Assembly: GCA_003255065.1 (NCBI GenBank)
Contig: QAOA01004014.1
Span: 130,952 to 194,951 of the forward strand
DNA from: Cercis canadensis
Taxonomy: Eukaryota > Streptophyta > Magnoliopsida > Fabales > Fabaceae
DNA length: 64,000 nucleotides
Direction: 5' to 3'
Below the pieces are notes generated by a model, which was not told the origin of the DNA, ran no database searches, and saw only the letters and a program-made list of their open reading frames with translations. Made by a program: the position numbers and the translations under genes. Below, piece by piece: positions 47,286 to 58,900 of this stretch (positions are counted from its first letter, which is position 1; each line of letters starts with the position of its first letter).

Positions 47286-48810
47286 TCATACATTAAGCTT
47301 TTTCATCTCCCTTGTGATTGCATTAGCCCTGACCAAGCTGCCAATGGTGTTAATAGCCAACTTCAAATCCTGCAGAGGATTCCCAGGAGCCACCGTCTTG
47401 TACAAATAGCTATCAAAGGTCATTTTTTGCACATACTCATCTGCACACATCTCCACAAAAGCCTCTCTGGCTGGATTGGACCTATAGAAAACCTTCTGCA
47501 ACACATCCAACACCTTGTAAGTGGGCCAATAAGTCTTGTCCCACTTCTCCAAGTACTTCCTCAAGTCTCCTTCATCCACCATTCTCTTCCCATGCTCTGA
47601 ACCTTCAACGATTGCCTCTGCACACATTCTCCCACTCTTTGCTGCAAAATAGATTCCTTCCCCAGAGCATTTGGTCACATACCCAGCAGCATCACCTACT
47701 AATGCTACTCTCCCTGACAATCTTCGTGGGCGAGGATGTTCAGGGATCGGGTGTGCCTCAACTCGGATGATTTTGCCTCCCAAAATCTTGTCTTTTGCTC
47801 TGTTCCTCGTAGCAAGTTGGAACTTCTTGATGTCCCCCTTATGAGTCACTGTACCAGTGCCAACAGCAACATGGTCGCATTTCGGAAACACCCACCCATA
47901 GAAATCAGGAGAAACATCATCACCAACGTACATCTCGGCCAGGTCCTCGTAGTACACCATTTTATCATCTGGAATTTTTATCCTCTCCTGAAAAAAGTGA
48001 ACGTGATTTATGAGCTCTGTTTCTCTCTTCCTTTCTAATTTTTCCCTATGGAAGTAAAAAAGTTACTAACTTGGAGAAAGATTCCGAAACCCCATAATGT
48101 AAATTTGAGTAATTTAATGTATTATGTACCTGAAATGCGATGGCATAGTCGTAGTCGCCGGCATTGATAAACTTGGCGACTCTGGAATTAGCGCCATCAG
48201 CTCCAATCACAGCATCAACTTCTAAAGTTTGCTTTTCACCGGTCCCACTGCCGTCGTAGCCGGAGTAGTGCAAGACATAAGGGGCATTCTTATCCTTGGG
48301 GATATCCATTTTCAAGAACAAGCCGTTTATGACATTTGCCCCATTTTCCTTGGCCCGTTCCCTAAGGTAAGCGTCTAGTACCTCACGCCGAACCATTCCA
48401 ATGTACTCGTGGGGTTTAAGGGTCTGGCCTATGTCGACGGCGACGTTTGATGGGGAAATCATCTTCATTTTTGTGACCCGTCGGTCTATGATGTCCAGAG
48501 GTAAATCGAACTCTCCCACCATGCACAGAGGAATCGCTCCGCCGCAGGGTTTGCAGTTGTCCATCTTCCGTTCGATTAGGTATGTCTCGATGCCACCTTT
48601 CGCTAATGTCTCCGCAGCTGCCCCACCAGCCGGGCCGCCACCGATCACAGCCACCCGGAGGTTTCGACCCGACACTTTGGGGCTCGATTTACTGGCTATC
48701 ACTTTCAGCTCCCGGTGGACGGTAATGGGTTTCGCTTTGACAGTGAATTGGAGCTTTTCCGGCGAGGATTGCCGGAGTCCGACGAAGGATTTGAGAGCAA
48801 TGGAGTTCAT
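47286..48810 (-). CDS. CHLP: Geranylgeranyl diphosphate reductase, chloroplastic
   Basis: Two exons on the minus strand, 48810-48130 and 47987-47286, with a 142-bp GT-AG phase-0 intron, encode 460 residues. Residues 1 to about 45 are a transit peptide. The flavin-binding GxGxxG motif follows at once: LRVAVIGGGPAGGAAAETLA, then IGADGANSRVAKFI and the second flavin contact RVALVGDAAGYVTKCSGEGI. The KPCGGAIP motif is typical of the family. The enzyme uses NADPH to reduce the geranylgeranyl chain in three steps to phytyl, supplying chlorophyll, tocopherol and phylloquinone synthesis at thylakoid and envelope membranes. Length matches Arabidopsis (about 467). Its upstream region (48881-49276) is repeated downstream of it in the scaffold. 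Confidence 0.96.
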
Positions 48811-48880
48811 TTCTCAGACCCAGTGTGATAGCTCAGACTCAGAGTTATGAGAGCAAGTGAGAAGGGCTTGATTTTTTATA

Positions 48881-49276
48881 TTTCTGATGGATATGGTTTA
48901 GGATTTGAGGGAGTTTGAGCCGTTGGATGGATATAATCGGCGGTGGAGATTCGATTTGGATAATAGGTGATAGATTCTTAGGTGTGGCTATGGGATGCTC
49001 TTGTCTTGGTTGCACTTCAAGTCTACTTTCTAGTTCTGTACTTGCCTGCTGAGTTATTTGTGGGTGTGTTTGAGTGGCTCACACATTGACACGTTCTGCA
49101 ATTTTCTGCTTAAACTGTTGCATTCTTAATGGTCTTATCTGTCCTCTACATGCAGCCAATGGAATTTTGACATGTCAGCAACTCCCAAGTCCCAACTCAC
49201 CCGTAAGTACGAGGCAGAACGCACCAGAAAAAAAGAGAAAAAAAAGGAAATAATATCTAAACCAAATGAATCCTGG
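48881..49276. repeat. CHLP upstream repeat, copy 1
   Basis: A 396-bp segment beginning TTTCTGATGGATATGGTTTA, 70 bases before the CHLP start codon, that recurs at 49592-49988 in the same orientation. The copies differ at about four bases (for example GATATAATCGG/GATGTAATCGG) and a one-base homopolymer length. Confidence 0.92.
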
Positions 49277-49384
49277 GAGTGATTCTTCTGAATAATGCAT
49301 ATTTGCAAACTAATTACACATATAAGGCACATTTGAAACTATTTCCATAACTATGGTAGTTTTTTTTTTTACTTTTTCTCTTCA

Positions 49385-49580
49385 GTGTCGCATTTTGAAC
49401 TGTAATAAAGAGTCGAATTTTCGTTTGAGTCTCCTTTAAGGAGCCGAATTTTGGCATACAAATTTTTTTTTTTTTTTTTAATTTTGGTATAGGGTGTCGA
49501 CTTTTGCCATAAGAAGGGAGCCGAATTTTGGCTCCCTCCTCCTTTAAGGAGCCGAATTTTCAACTTGCAAATTTTTTTTT
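49385..49580. repeat. Short-motif repeat 'GGAGCCGAATTTT' between the CHLP-upstream copies
   Basis: The motif (A)GGAGCCGAATTTT occurs three times (about 49440, 49507 and 49547), with degenerate forms GAGTCGAATTTT (49410) and GTGTCGACTTTT (49487), each followed by a short T-rich stretch. TCCTTTAAGGAGCC forms a local palindrome twice. I do not recognise the family; it may be a degenerate non-autonomous element. Confidence 0.6.
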
Positions 49581-49591
49581 TTTTTTTTTTN

Positions 49592-49988
49592 TTTCTGATG
49601 GATATGGTTTAGGATTTGAGGGAGTTTGAGCCGTTGGATGGATGTAATCGGCGGTGGAGATTCGATTTGGATAATAGGTGATAGATTCTTAGGTGTGGCT
49701 ATGGGATGCTCTTGTCTTGGTTGCACTTCAAGTCTACTTTCTAGTTCTGTACTTACCTGCTGAGTTATTTGTGGGTGTATTTGAGTGGCTCACACATTGA
49801 CACGTTCTGCAATTTTCTGCTTAAACTGTTGCATTCTTAATGGTCTTGTCTGTCCTCTACATGCAGCCAATGGAATTTTGACATGTCAGCAACTCCCAAG
49901 TCCCAACTCACCCGTAAGTACGAGGCAGAACGCACCAGAAAAAAAAGAGAAAAAAAAGGAAATAATATCTAAACCAAATGAATCCTGG
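49592..49988. repeat. CHLP upstream repeat, copy 2
   Basis: Second copy of 48881-49276 in direct orientation. It begins exactly after the 'n' at 49591, which strongly suggests a scaffold join that left two allelic versions of the CHLP promoter in one sequence. Confidence 0.92.
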
Positions 49989-50579
49989 CTCATATTTTCT
50001 TTTTTGGTGGGGAATTATTATACTATAGGAAAAAAAATACAAAACAGCATAAAAGCACCGATCAAATTCCATGTATTACATTCATTGGAGTGCATCAGTA
50101 ATATCACATTCATGTGTTACGTCATTTCATTAAGTGTTATCTTTGAATTGTTTAATTTCATGACAATTTGTCCATAAATGTTGACTGAATAAAAAAAAAA
50201 AAAAAGAGTCTAAATAAGTTTTGGACTTCAGAAATGAGCAGAGTTAGGTGAACATACCATAACAAAAAAGAATATCCAACGTGTGTTGTTGAGAATTTAG
50301 TTGAAATGGGAATGGATTTCAAATTCTGAACTTTAGCTTACGTTTGTGTTGTTGAGGACACATAGAGTTGTAACAGACTAGGGGGTAGATGCAGTTGGTT
50401 TGAATCAGTAATAGTTGGTTTATCAAACAATCTACTTGCATCTATTTTCCTGTATTGGTGCCAAACTGTAGTACAATCTCACTTTTCTATTATTTGAAAT
50501 TTCCTAACTAATATAAAAAACCAACCCAAATGCTTCAAGTTGCAAAAAGCCTGAAAAGATCATCAATTGCTTGAGAGAT
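49989..50579. other. Upstream region of the GDSL gene
   Basis: Presumed promoter and leader of the GDSL gene. A poly-A run occurs at about 50191-50205. No separate gene. Confidence 0.65.
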
Positions 50580-52444
50580 ATGGAGCTGAATGTGGCACTA
50601 ACGATTGTAGTAGCTAGTTACATTATTGCAATTGGACTTGAAGGATGTGATTGCAAGATTGTGCAGTTCATTTTTGGGGACTCTCTCTCTGATGTTGGAA
50701 ACAACAGGTACCTCTCCAGGAGTCTTGCTCAGGCAAGCTTGCCTTGGTATGGTATTGATTTTGGCAACGGATTGCCTAATGGCAGGTTCTCTAATGGACG
50801 CACTGTTGCTGATATTATGGGTAATGTTTCAATTTTTAGCTTGCACGTAATTTGCATTCATGAAAATTAACCTAATCTATCAACATCTAGGTTGGCAAAT
50901 GCATGGCTGCCATACATTCCTGCACTTCTGTTCTCCAAATTCTCCTCATTCTTTTGCCAAAAGTGAAAAGACTGCCCATGTTTATTTTCTTTTGCATATC
51001 AATATTTCAAACACAGATAGTTACTGAAAGATTCGTTTATATTGTGTTAAGCAAACAAATTTGAAAGAGGAGTTGTCCTGTTAGTTAGAATTGAATTCAA
51101 TTTCTACTGTTTCATAGCATAAGCATACTAATAGTTTGCATGTTCAGGAGACAGAATGGGCTTTCCAAGGCCACCTGCATTCCTGGATCCATCTTTAACT
51201 GAAGATGTTATATTGGAAAACGGAGTGAATTTTGCTTCTGGAGGCGGTGGCATCTTGAATGAAACTGGCAGATATTTTGTAAGTTGCAAGTCTATTATCT
51301 TTCATATTTTGGGCCATGATATTTTGTGTGTTACCAGTTACCACTATTTGGCAAAATCATAGCATAAAAATTGTGCCTTTTGCAGATTCAAAGGTTTTCT
51401 CTCTACAAACAGATTGAGCTGTTTCAGGGAACTCAAAAACTAGTTAGAAGCAGAATTGGAAAAGAGGCTGCAGATAAATTTTTCCAGGGAGCTCGTTACG
51501 TTGTTGCTCTAGGGAGCAATGACTTCATCAACAACTACTTGATGCCTGTTTATAGTGATTCATGGTCATACAATGATGAGAGTTTCGTGGACTACTTGAC
51601 AGGAACACTAGGAGAACAACTCAAGGTTTATCAATTCATTTAATTTCAGAGCTAAGCTAATAACTCTTTTCATTCTCTTGTGTTCTTGTTTAGTATTAGT
51701 GTTGTTACCTTACGCATTGCTCTGTGCATGTGTATAGCTGCTGCATAGGTTAGGAGCAAGGCAGCTAATGGTGTTTGGGCTGGGTCCAATGGGCTGTATT
51801 CCCCTTCAAAGGGTGCTTAGTACATCTGGGGATTGTCAAGAAAGAGCTAACAAGCTGGCCTTGAGTTTTAACAAAGCTTCAAGCAAATTAGTACAAGACT
51901 TGGCCAGGGAACTTCCTAATTCAAGCTACATTTTTGGAGAAGCTTATGATGTTGTCAATGATGTTATTACCAATCCAAACAAATATGGTGAGTAAATATG
52001 AAATTCATACACTTTTAATTATTTGAAACTAAACTGTTTCAAATGAGATTCTGATACATTTAGGGTCTGTGGATTGAAAAATTCAAAGGACTGCAAAGAG
52101 AATACGTCTAGAAATCACAGAGAAATATAAATATATACGTTTGATCATTCACTGAGAAATTTTACCATTGTAATCAAATTAATCACATTTGCATTATAGG
52201 ATTCGAAAACTCAGACTCGCCTTGCTGCTCCTTTGGGAATATTCGACCTGCTCTGACATGCTTACCTGCATCAACTTTGTGCAAAGATAGAAGCAAGTAT
52301 GTGTTTTGGGATGAGTATCACCCCACCGACAGTGCTAACGAACTCATTTCCAACGAGCTCATCAAGAAGTTCAAATTTGTACGTGTTGATCAAACAGGTG
52401 CTCCTTCACCAGCCCCTGCACTTGCTCCATCTCCAGAAGATTAG
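50580..52444 (+). CDS. GDSL-type esterase/lipase
   Basis: Five exons, 50580-50820, 51148-51278, 51386-51625, 51738-51987 and 52200-52444, all in phase with GT-AG introns, encode 368 residues. A signal peptide (1 to about 25, MELNVALTIVVASYIIAIGL) leads to the SGNH hydrolase fold: block I FIFGDSLSDVGNN with the nucleophilic serine, block II VNFASGGGGIL, block III VALGSNDFINNYL, and block V FWDEYHPTD with the Asp-His pair. All catalytic residues are present. Secreted plant GDSL enzymes hydrolyse or transfer acyl groups in cutin, lipid or polysaccharide metabolism; the substrate here is not readable from sequence. A proline/alanine-rich tail (GAPSPAPALAPSPED) extends beyond the usual end. The five-exon structure is the standard one for the family. 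Confidence 0.94.
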
Positions 52445-55375
52445 TGATACTAATACACTGTTTTCATAAGTAATGTTGTAATTGTGTTTTTAAACTGTTT
52501 GAATCCAAAATAGAATCACAGAACTTCTAGTTCTGATGGTGGGAATGTTGCTTTCAATCTGCAGTAACTATATATGTAATCCAGTTTAATGTGCTGTATC
52601 TTGTTTGAATTTGACCACACCAGTACCTTTCCAGGTTTAACAAATTGTTCTGTTCAGCTGCACCCTAACCTAGTGTAAAATTCATCTACTTTGCCTCTTT
52701 TTAGAGCTTGTTTAAGCCAACTCTCTATATTAATCTACATTCTTCTTCACATGATGCTCATAACAATAGCGAGCAACATACCACACTATAAATTGAGGCA
52801 TTTAGAGACTTGTATTCAGTGTGCTTCACTAGAAGTTTATCAACTTCAGGTAAATTTCTTTTTAACTCTAAAAAGATATTATGGTACACAAAAGTTACCT
52901 GCTACCCTTATTTTACCATACCCCCAAATTAAGCTTTGTCTGCACAGGGTTTTATCTGATTGTGACTCCCTGCACTTCATTTTTTTTTGTCTTCTAAGGA
53001 CTATAGGATAATGACATGTTGTGTTGTTTACCTACTTTTCAGGCCACCTAACATTTGTCTATATCCATTTAATCTAAAACTGAATGAGAAAACGAGCTAA
53101 AGAAAGAGAATTATATGAGATTATACAGAAATTTTTAAATTAGGAAAGCTGAAAAGCAGCTGCTAAGGTTTATCAGAGCAAATCATGAGTTGAAAGAGCA
53201 TTACAAAACACACACAGCATATCTGCCAATGATTCATTGGAGGAAATTAATAAAGTGCAAGAGCCCAACTAACGATGCATGCAAAGCCTTTTACGTACTG
53301 ATATTGTTTTAAGAGATGAGAAGAAACATATTAATTTGTTCGTTACACGATAGAATTGCTTTTTACTGCCTTAAATTACCTTTTTTCTTTTGTAGTAATA
53401 TAATATAGACCTCTAATAACCAATGATATCACTGATAATTTCTATGTTGTCCCTTTCTCATTTCTTGCTTAGCTCATAAGTCTCTGCCATGTCGCAATAT
53501 TTTTTTTTTAAAAAAAAAACTACAATTAACTTGAAAACGCAAATATAATAATTTTTTAGGGAAAAAGAAAAGGATGATTATCTAAGTCTAGGACATTCCC
53601 TATTGTTTCATGATTAGCAAGTTTTCAATTCAACAAAACGTGACAACTTTCATACAAAATGATCTTGTTTTTGACACATCAATATGCAATAGCAATTTGG
53701 AATTGTTTTATGACTTGCCCGTATGATATTGGACTACGAAGATTGTGAGTATCTAAATTAGAATCTCATGTCTAATGAGAGGTATTACAACCTTACAGGT
53801 GTACTCTATGTCCCTTTGTTTTGATTTTCTGCATGCATTACTTTTTGCATCTGCTGGTGCTGGTTTAATCTGCACAGCAATAAATAAATTCACGAGTTTC
53901 TGATATGTTAATTTACTACAATATGTGATCCTATTTATTTGAGAAGAATCCCACTAACTTCATATGCCGCAATGAACAATAGTTTATTGGCCTCAAACTT
54001 TTCCAAGAAGGTTTGGAAAAGGCCATAGCGTATGGGAAAGCATGAAGTACAATAATCTATTGCCACAACTTTACAGATCACTTTCTTCACCCAACACAAT
54101 GCAAATATTAAATATGCTCCGAGATATTTCCAAGAATTTCTAAGTGGTCTACCATGATTATTACATAAACAATTAAGATTAGTTACTAAAACACTTTCTA
54201 CGAGCTTGGTTGTACAACACCTATCAATCTATGGGACAGCAAATGGTTTTTCAGTTTTAAATTCTCATATTTTTTGCCAAAAGGAGGGGTTAAAGGAAAA
54301 AGCTATTTGTCGGTTTTATGCGAAATGCATCTCCATTACGTGAACAACTATACTCACGAAACCTTAATTTATGGTGGAAAATGTATGGCACCCTGAAATG
54401 ACCCATATCTTAGCAGCACGCCAATTTTATTTTCTATTTTCAAATGTGATTCATTAGTAGTGGTGTTGGCATTTTAATCATAGAGAGGTAAAGGAGAGGG
54501 ACAAAAACGAGGAGAAGAATCAGTATCTGAATTTTATTTTTTTAAGATACTATTAAGACTTATATTATACTAGCACACTTAACATATTATTGAAATCACC
54601 TCGAGTTATATAAAAAAAATTTAAAATAAATTTATTATAATTTAAATTATATTAACTGTTTCAATGTAACACGTCATAATCAATCACCATGAACCCACTT
54701 ATAGGTAGCATAGCAAAACCCTTCTGACATGGACTCTGAGTAACAGCACTTCTTGGATATGCTCGTTTGTCAAAAACTCAGGATAGAGGTCCATAATAGT
54801 ATTCATCTGAGAAGAACAGCTATATCATTATTTACCCGATTCTTTGGCTATCAGAATTTTTTGGTTTTTTCTTTTGACTTATGTTTAACCATATTGATTT
54901 GTTTCCCACACAAGCTCTGAAGGACACAATATACTACAGATATATAGGCCAAAAATGTTTCTTTTTTTAAAAAAAAAAAAATTAACTTTGTTAAGTACGG
55001 TAGTTTCAAAGGTAGAACTGCTGCAATATCAGTTCTAAGAGTAAAGCAAAATGAGCAGTGACATTATTTAGGTGGATAGATATAAGTACAATCGAAAATC
55101 CCAGTTCTTACGGATAAATAGCAGAAGAGAAGCTCAACAAGCACAAAGGGTGTGATTTTGCCATTAATATTACAACTCTAGTTATAATTGCTTTCTAGAA
55201 CTGATTTGATGTTTGCCTCCCCCTCCCTCTCTTCTTCCACTTCCTCTACTAACTTAATAGAGTCATTGAGAAGCAGAATGTTACTGATAATTGCAGTACT
55301 GCACTTAATATTATATACTTCACTTGTGCGGCTTGTGCCTATAGGAACTAACAATCAGAACAGCAGTTTCCCACA
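52445..55375. other. Intergenic region between GDSL and PSY-type genes
   Basis: No supported gene. AT-rich with short homopolymers. The frame at 52691-53011 has no recognisable content. Confidence 0.6.
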
Positions 55376-55828
55376 TTATGGTGCTCTTGGAGTGTGACGA
55401 CCATTAGCCCCTGATGGAGGGTAATCATGGAGTTCCAAATCCATCCTCTCACTAATGCTTGGCTCTTCCCACTTTCTCACAGTGCTAACCTGTATTTGAA
55501 TAAAAAGAACATGAATTTCACATACGATGAATTATATGTCTTAAGCAGCATAAGGGTTATCTTAGATAATCAAATTTGCACCTGCTTTGTATTCTCCAGA
55601 ATAACATGAACTTGGGGGCTTTGCATAAGGCTTTCAGTTCCTGATTATGCAAACAAAAAAATTGTAAGGAGAATGAGAAGAAAAAGAGAGAGAGAGAGAG
55701 AAGCATAAGAATAGGAAAGAAAATATAGTAGTAGAATTATATTTACTTGTTACTGGAACTGCTTTCAAGCATATGAGATGAGAGAGGCCTAGCAGAATCA
55801 CAAATAAACGAAGGAGAGTGGGTGCCAT
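55376..55828 (-). CDS. PSY-family (tyrosine-sulfated) secreted peptide precursor
   Basis: Three small exons on the minus strand, 55828-55747, 55640-55582 and 55489-55376, join in phase through GT-AG introns to encode 84 residues. Residues 1 to about 23 are a signal peptide (MAPTLLRLFVILLGLSHLIC). A middle section with AVPVTRTESLMQSPQ follows, then SERMDLELH. Near the C-terminus is DYPPSGANGRHTP, ending RAP. This matches the PSY consensus Asp-Tyr...Ala-Asn...His..Pro; the Asp-Tyr is the predicted site of tyrosylprotein sulfotransferase. PSY peptides promote cell expansion and tune growth versus stress through PSYR receptor kinases; bacterial RaxX mimics them. The exons are too short to stand out individually, so the gene is easily missed. 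Position of the motif, secretion signal and splice phase all agree. Confidence 0.87.
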
Positions 55829-55892
55829 TGCTGTAATTAATAGGCTTGTTAGCGACTACGCCTGTGTTGTGTTGTTTCCCACAGGGTGGTTC

Positions 55893-55903
55893 TCAATTTA
55901 TAC
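55893..55903 (-). promoter_or_regulatory. TATA box of the PSY-type gene
   Basis: GTATAAATTGA on the minus strand, about 65 bases upstream of the start codon at 55828, giving a leader of about 40 bases. Confidence 0.55.
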
Positions 55904-58900
55904 TAGCATGGAATGTGGATGATGGGAGAGCAATGATATTACAAAAAGTCAAAAAGGTGACAGCAACCCATCATTTCGCGGGGGATCAACGCGTTTCCAC
56001 TCTTGTACAATTAAAGCTTTCATCAGCTTGTGGATGTGAAAACCAAAAATGAGTATTGGGGTGCAGAGAAATTGTTAGGTGGGAATGAAAGCTATATTTT
56101 TATGTGAGGATGGTAACAAAAGATGGAGCACACTACGAAAGTGGAAAGATGACACAAAATTGTTGGGGTGGCAAAACCTGAGCAGGTTCACTCATCTAAG
56201 TCAAGGTCTAGTGGGAATTGTGATGAAAGCTTCAGCATATTCTATATATGAATAGTATCACAACAGTCAAGATAGGTACACATCCAAGAAATTCACTAAA
56301 GCAGGGGCACTTGCACATTTGTGACTCTCGCTCAATTTCAAAGGTAGGAATTAAGCCAAACATATGGTAGGCACCAATTGTGGTAGCAATTCATTCGTCC
56401 ATGTCTCTCATGGTTGATATTTATCATATGCACATTTTCTAAACGACGTGTAATTTCTGTGTCTTTGCAATTGCATGCTCTCTATCCATTTATTTTCTTT
56501 CCTTCATCAGGGGCCTAACAATGTAAGAGTAAAAGATTATTCTTTGGTTGGTTCTTCTTCTTAGTGCATTCACATTGCAGGTGGTGGAAATCACATTCAT
56601 CTTCTATAAAAAGCTTTTCAAGTTCAGCATTTATGCATGTTGCTGTTAGTGGGAGCACTACTTTTCTCCACTAAACTCATAATAGCATAGGACAACTTTA
56701 CTCCTTGCCGCTAGACACAAAAATAAGGGTGTGGAAGTAAGTTTTCCCTCTCCAAAACTTGAATCTGCTGGTTGTTCAGCTTGGTCGAGAAATGGTAAAT
56801 TTATAAACTTTGTATACACAACTTTACATAATGTGAAAGATTATGAGCTAGTGCGAGAATATTTCATGATAGAGGAGATTTGTGCTCCTTTAGTGATGGT
56901 ACAAAGAAAAAATGGATTTTCATGGAGAAGGGATTATCAAGTTGTAGCTAAATTCAACCAAAAGGCGCGCTGACCTCAAACAGAACATAATTTCCCCTTC
57001 CATTTTTGTTGCAAGTGATTGCTCTAATGCTATTTAAGGTTGTCCATTCAAGAAGTAGACAGACACATATGGCAGTAACTGTCATATCATAAAGTAACTG
57101 CTTGACTTTAGATAATGTTAAAGCTCCATCACATGGTGGGTCGTTTCATTATTAAATATATATGGATTTGGACATTGAATAATTAATTAGAGACAGTAAA
57201 GCACAAATGTTGTACAAAAGCCATTACAGAAAAGGTGTTTAACCCCAATACCACGGAGATAATGTAAATGTTTGTGGATTCAATACCTGCTGAAGGGTCC
57301 TAAAAGATTTATTCAGTGCAATTGGATGGAAAAGTTAAAAGCACATGCAAGTGAGAAAAGCTTAAATAGAACACCCACTTCACTGCTTTTATGCTACTTT
57401 GTCGTGTTCTATTAGAAACTTTGGAAACAAATTACACGAGTCAACTTGGGAGAAATTCTTGGTGAAAACTGTGAGCGGAGCACAATTTCCTCATCTCCAC
57501 ACTTGGCTTTAGACAATTGGGAAAACGTCAAAACAAAACAAAAAAAGCGACAAATAGAATTCAAATGCTTATTTGCTTCTTCGCTCCTTAGTGCATTCTC
57601 ACTCCTTATCCTCACTTTCTTCACTGCACATCAAATTATCTAATACAAACACCATTCACTTTCACTCTATTATTATTATTATTAAATAGATATAACTAGA
57701 TTTCTTAGTTGAAAATATAGAAAATTAAGAAATAAAACTTAAAACCTCAATCTTAAATACAAGTCACTAATCACATTTATCAATTATCTTACAATTTTAA
57801 TTGGATCCACTTAATTTTATTTTTTAATAGCTCAAATTTAATTAAAACCTATAAAATTATGCTATATGAATAACATTTCTCTAAACAAAATGCACCATAA
57901 AGTGTTTTTTGCTTTTTGGGCTAATAGTCACCATGAAGTCATAGCGGGTTTCTTGTCACTGAACCAGCCTAATGGGCTTTCTTTTTTACTCTTGATCGGC
58001 GTCTATTCTTGACTTGAGTGCTTACATAAAAAGCCAGAGAGGCCCGAAAATAATGCCCAATAGGAAAGTATAAAATTGAACGGAATCACGGGCCTAATAG
58101 ATGCCCGAAAACCCATAAATATATTTGGGTTTTTTAATTTTTATGCTAAAAACTAAAAAGAACATAAATAGGCTCATCTTAAACCTGACATCAAACACTT
58201 TCGTCATCACATAACCTGGCCTATTAATGTTTTTTTTTTCTTGTCTTGCGAAGATTGATAATTTGATTTCGTAATTTGGTGTGATGATGCTATTAAAGTG
58301 GACAGATAGTAGTGGGCTTAATGGAAAAATGTTCATCTTATGGCATGTAACATGAGTCACCCATTAAGGATGAGCTTTAGCTTAATAGAGTGTGTTTGTA
58401 GTCATAAAATTAATCGCTTCACTTCTTATTGCCTTATTTGAATCTTCTTGATTGTAATTACAGTTACTATTTTACCTACTGACAAAAAAAAAAAAAAAAA
58501 CTGTGAATCATCAACTGCCATTGGATAGACGTAGCCTATAACCCTGCTTCTTACCGGTTAGCGATGGCCCAATAATATATTATAACCCATGAAGCAAAAC
58601 CTTTTAACTCAAACGAGCATTACAATTACAAATGAAGCATTCACTACTTAGCAGGCCTAGGTGTTCATTAATATCATATATATATATATATATATATAAG
58701 GCATTCCTTTTCGGGTTTTCCTATATTAGATTAGAAGAAATGAAAAGAGAAGAATGAGTGAATTGCAAATGACATGATGATACTAGAGTAGAGAGCATGC
58801 AATTTACCCCCCCATTTCATGTTACACACTCTTGATCACTTATCATCTTGATCTATAATCAAGCCTAGGCTATATATAATACATGTTTAATGTGTCCTAA

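Noticed and set aside
47283..48850. Plus-strand frames opposite CHLP (47283-47600, 48401-48850)
   Set aside because: Antisense shadows of the CHLP exons.
56731..56973. 80-codon plus-strand frame
   Set aside because: Starts at GTG, no recognisable motif, no splice partners found; treated as chance.
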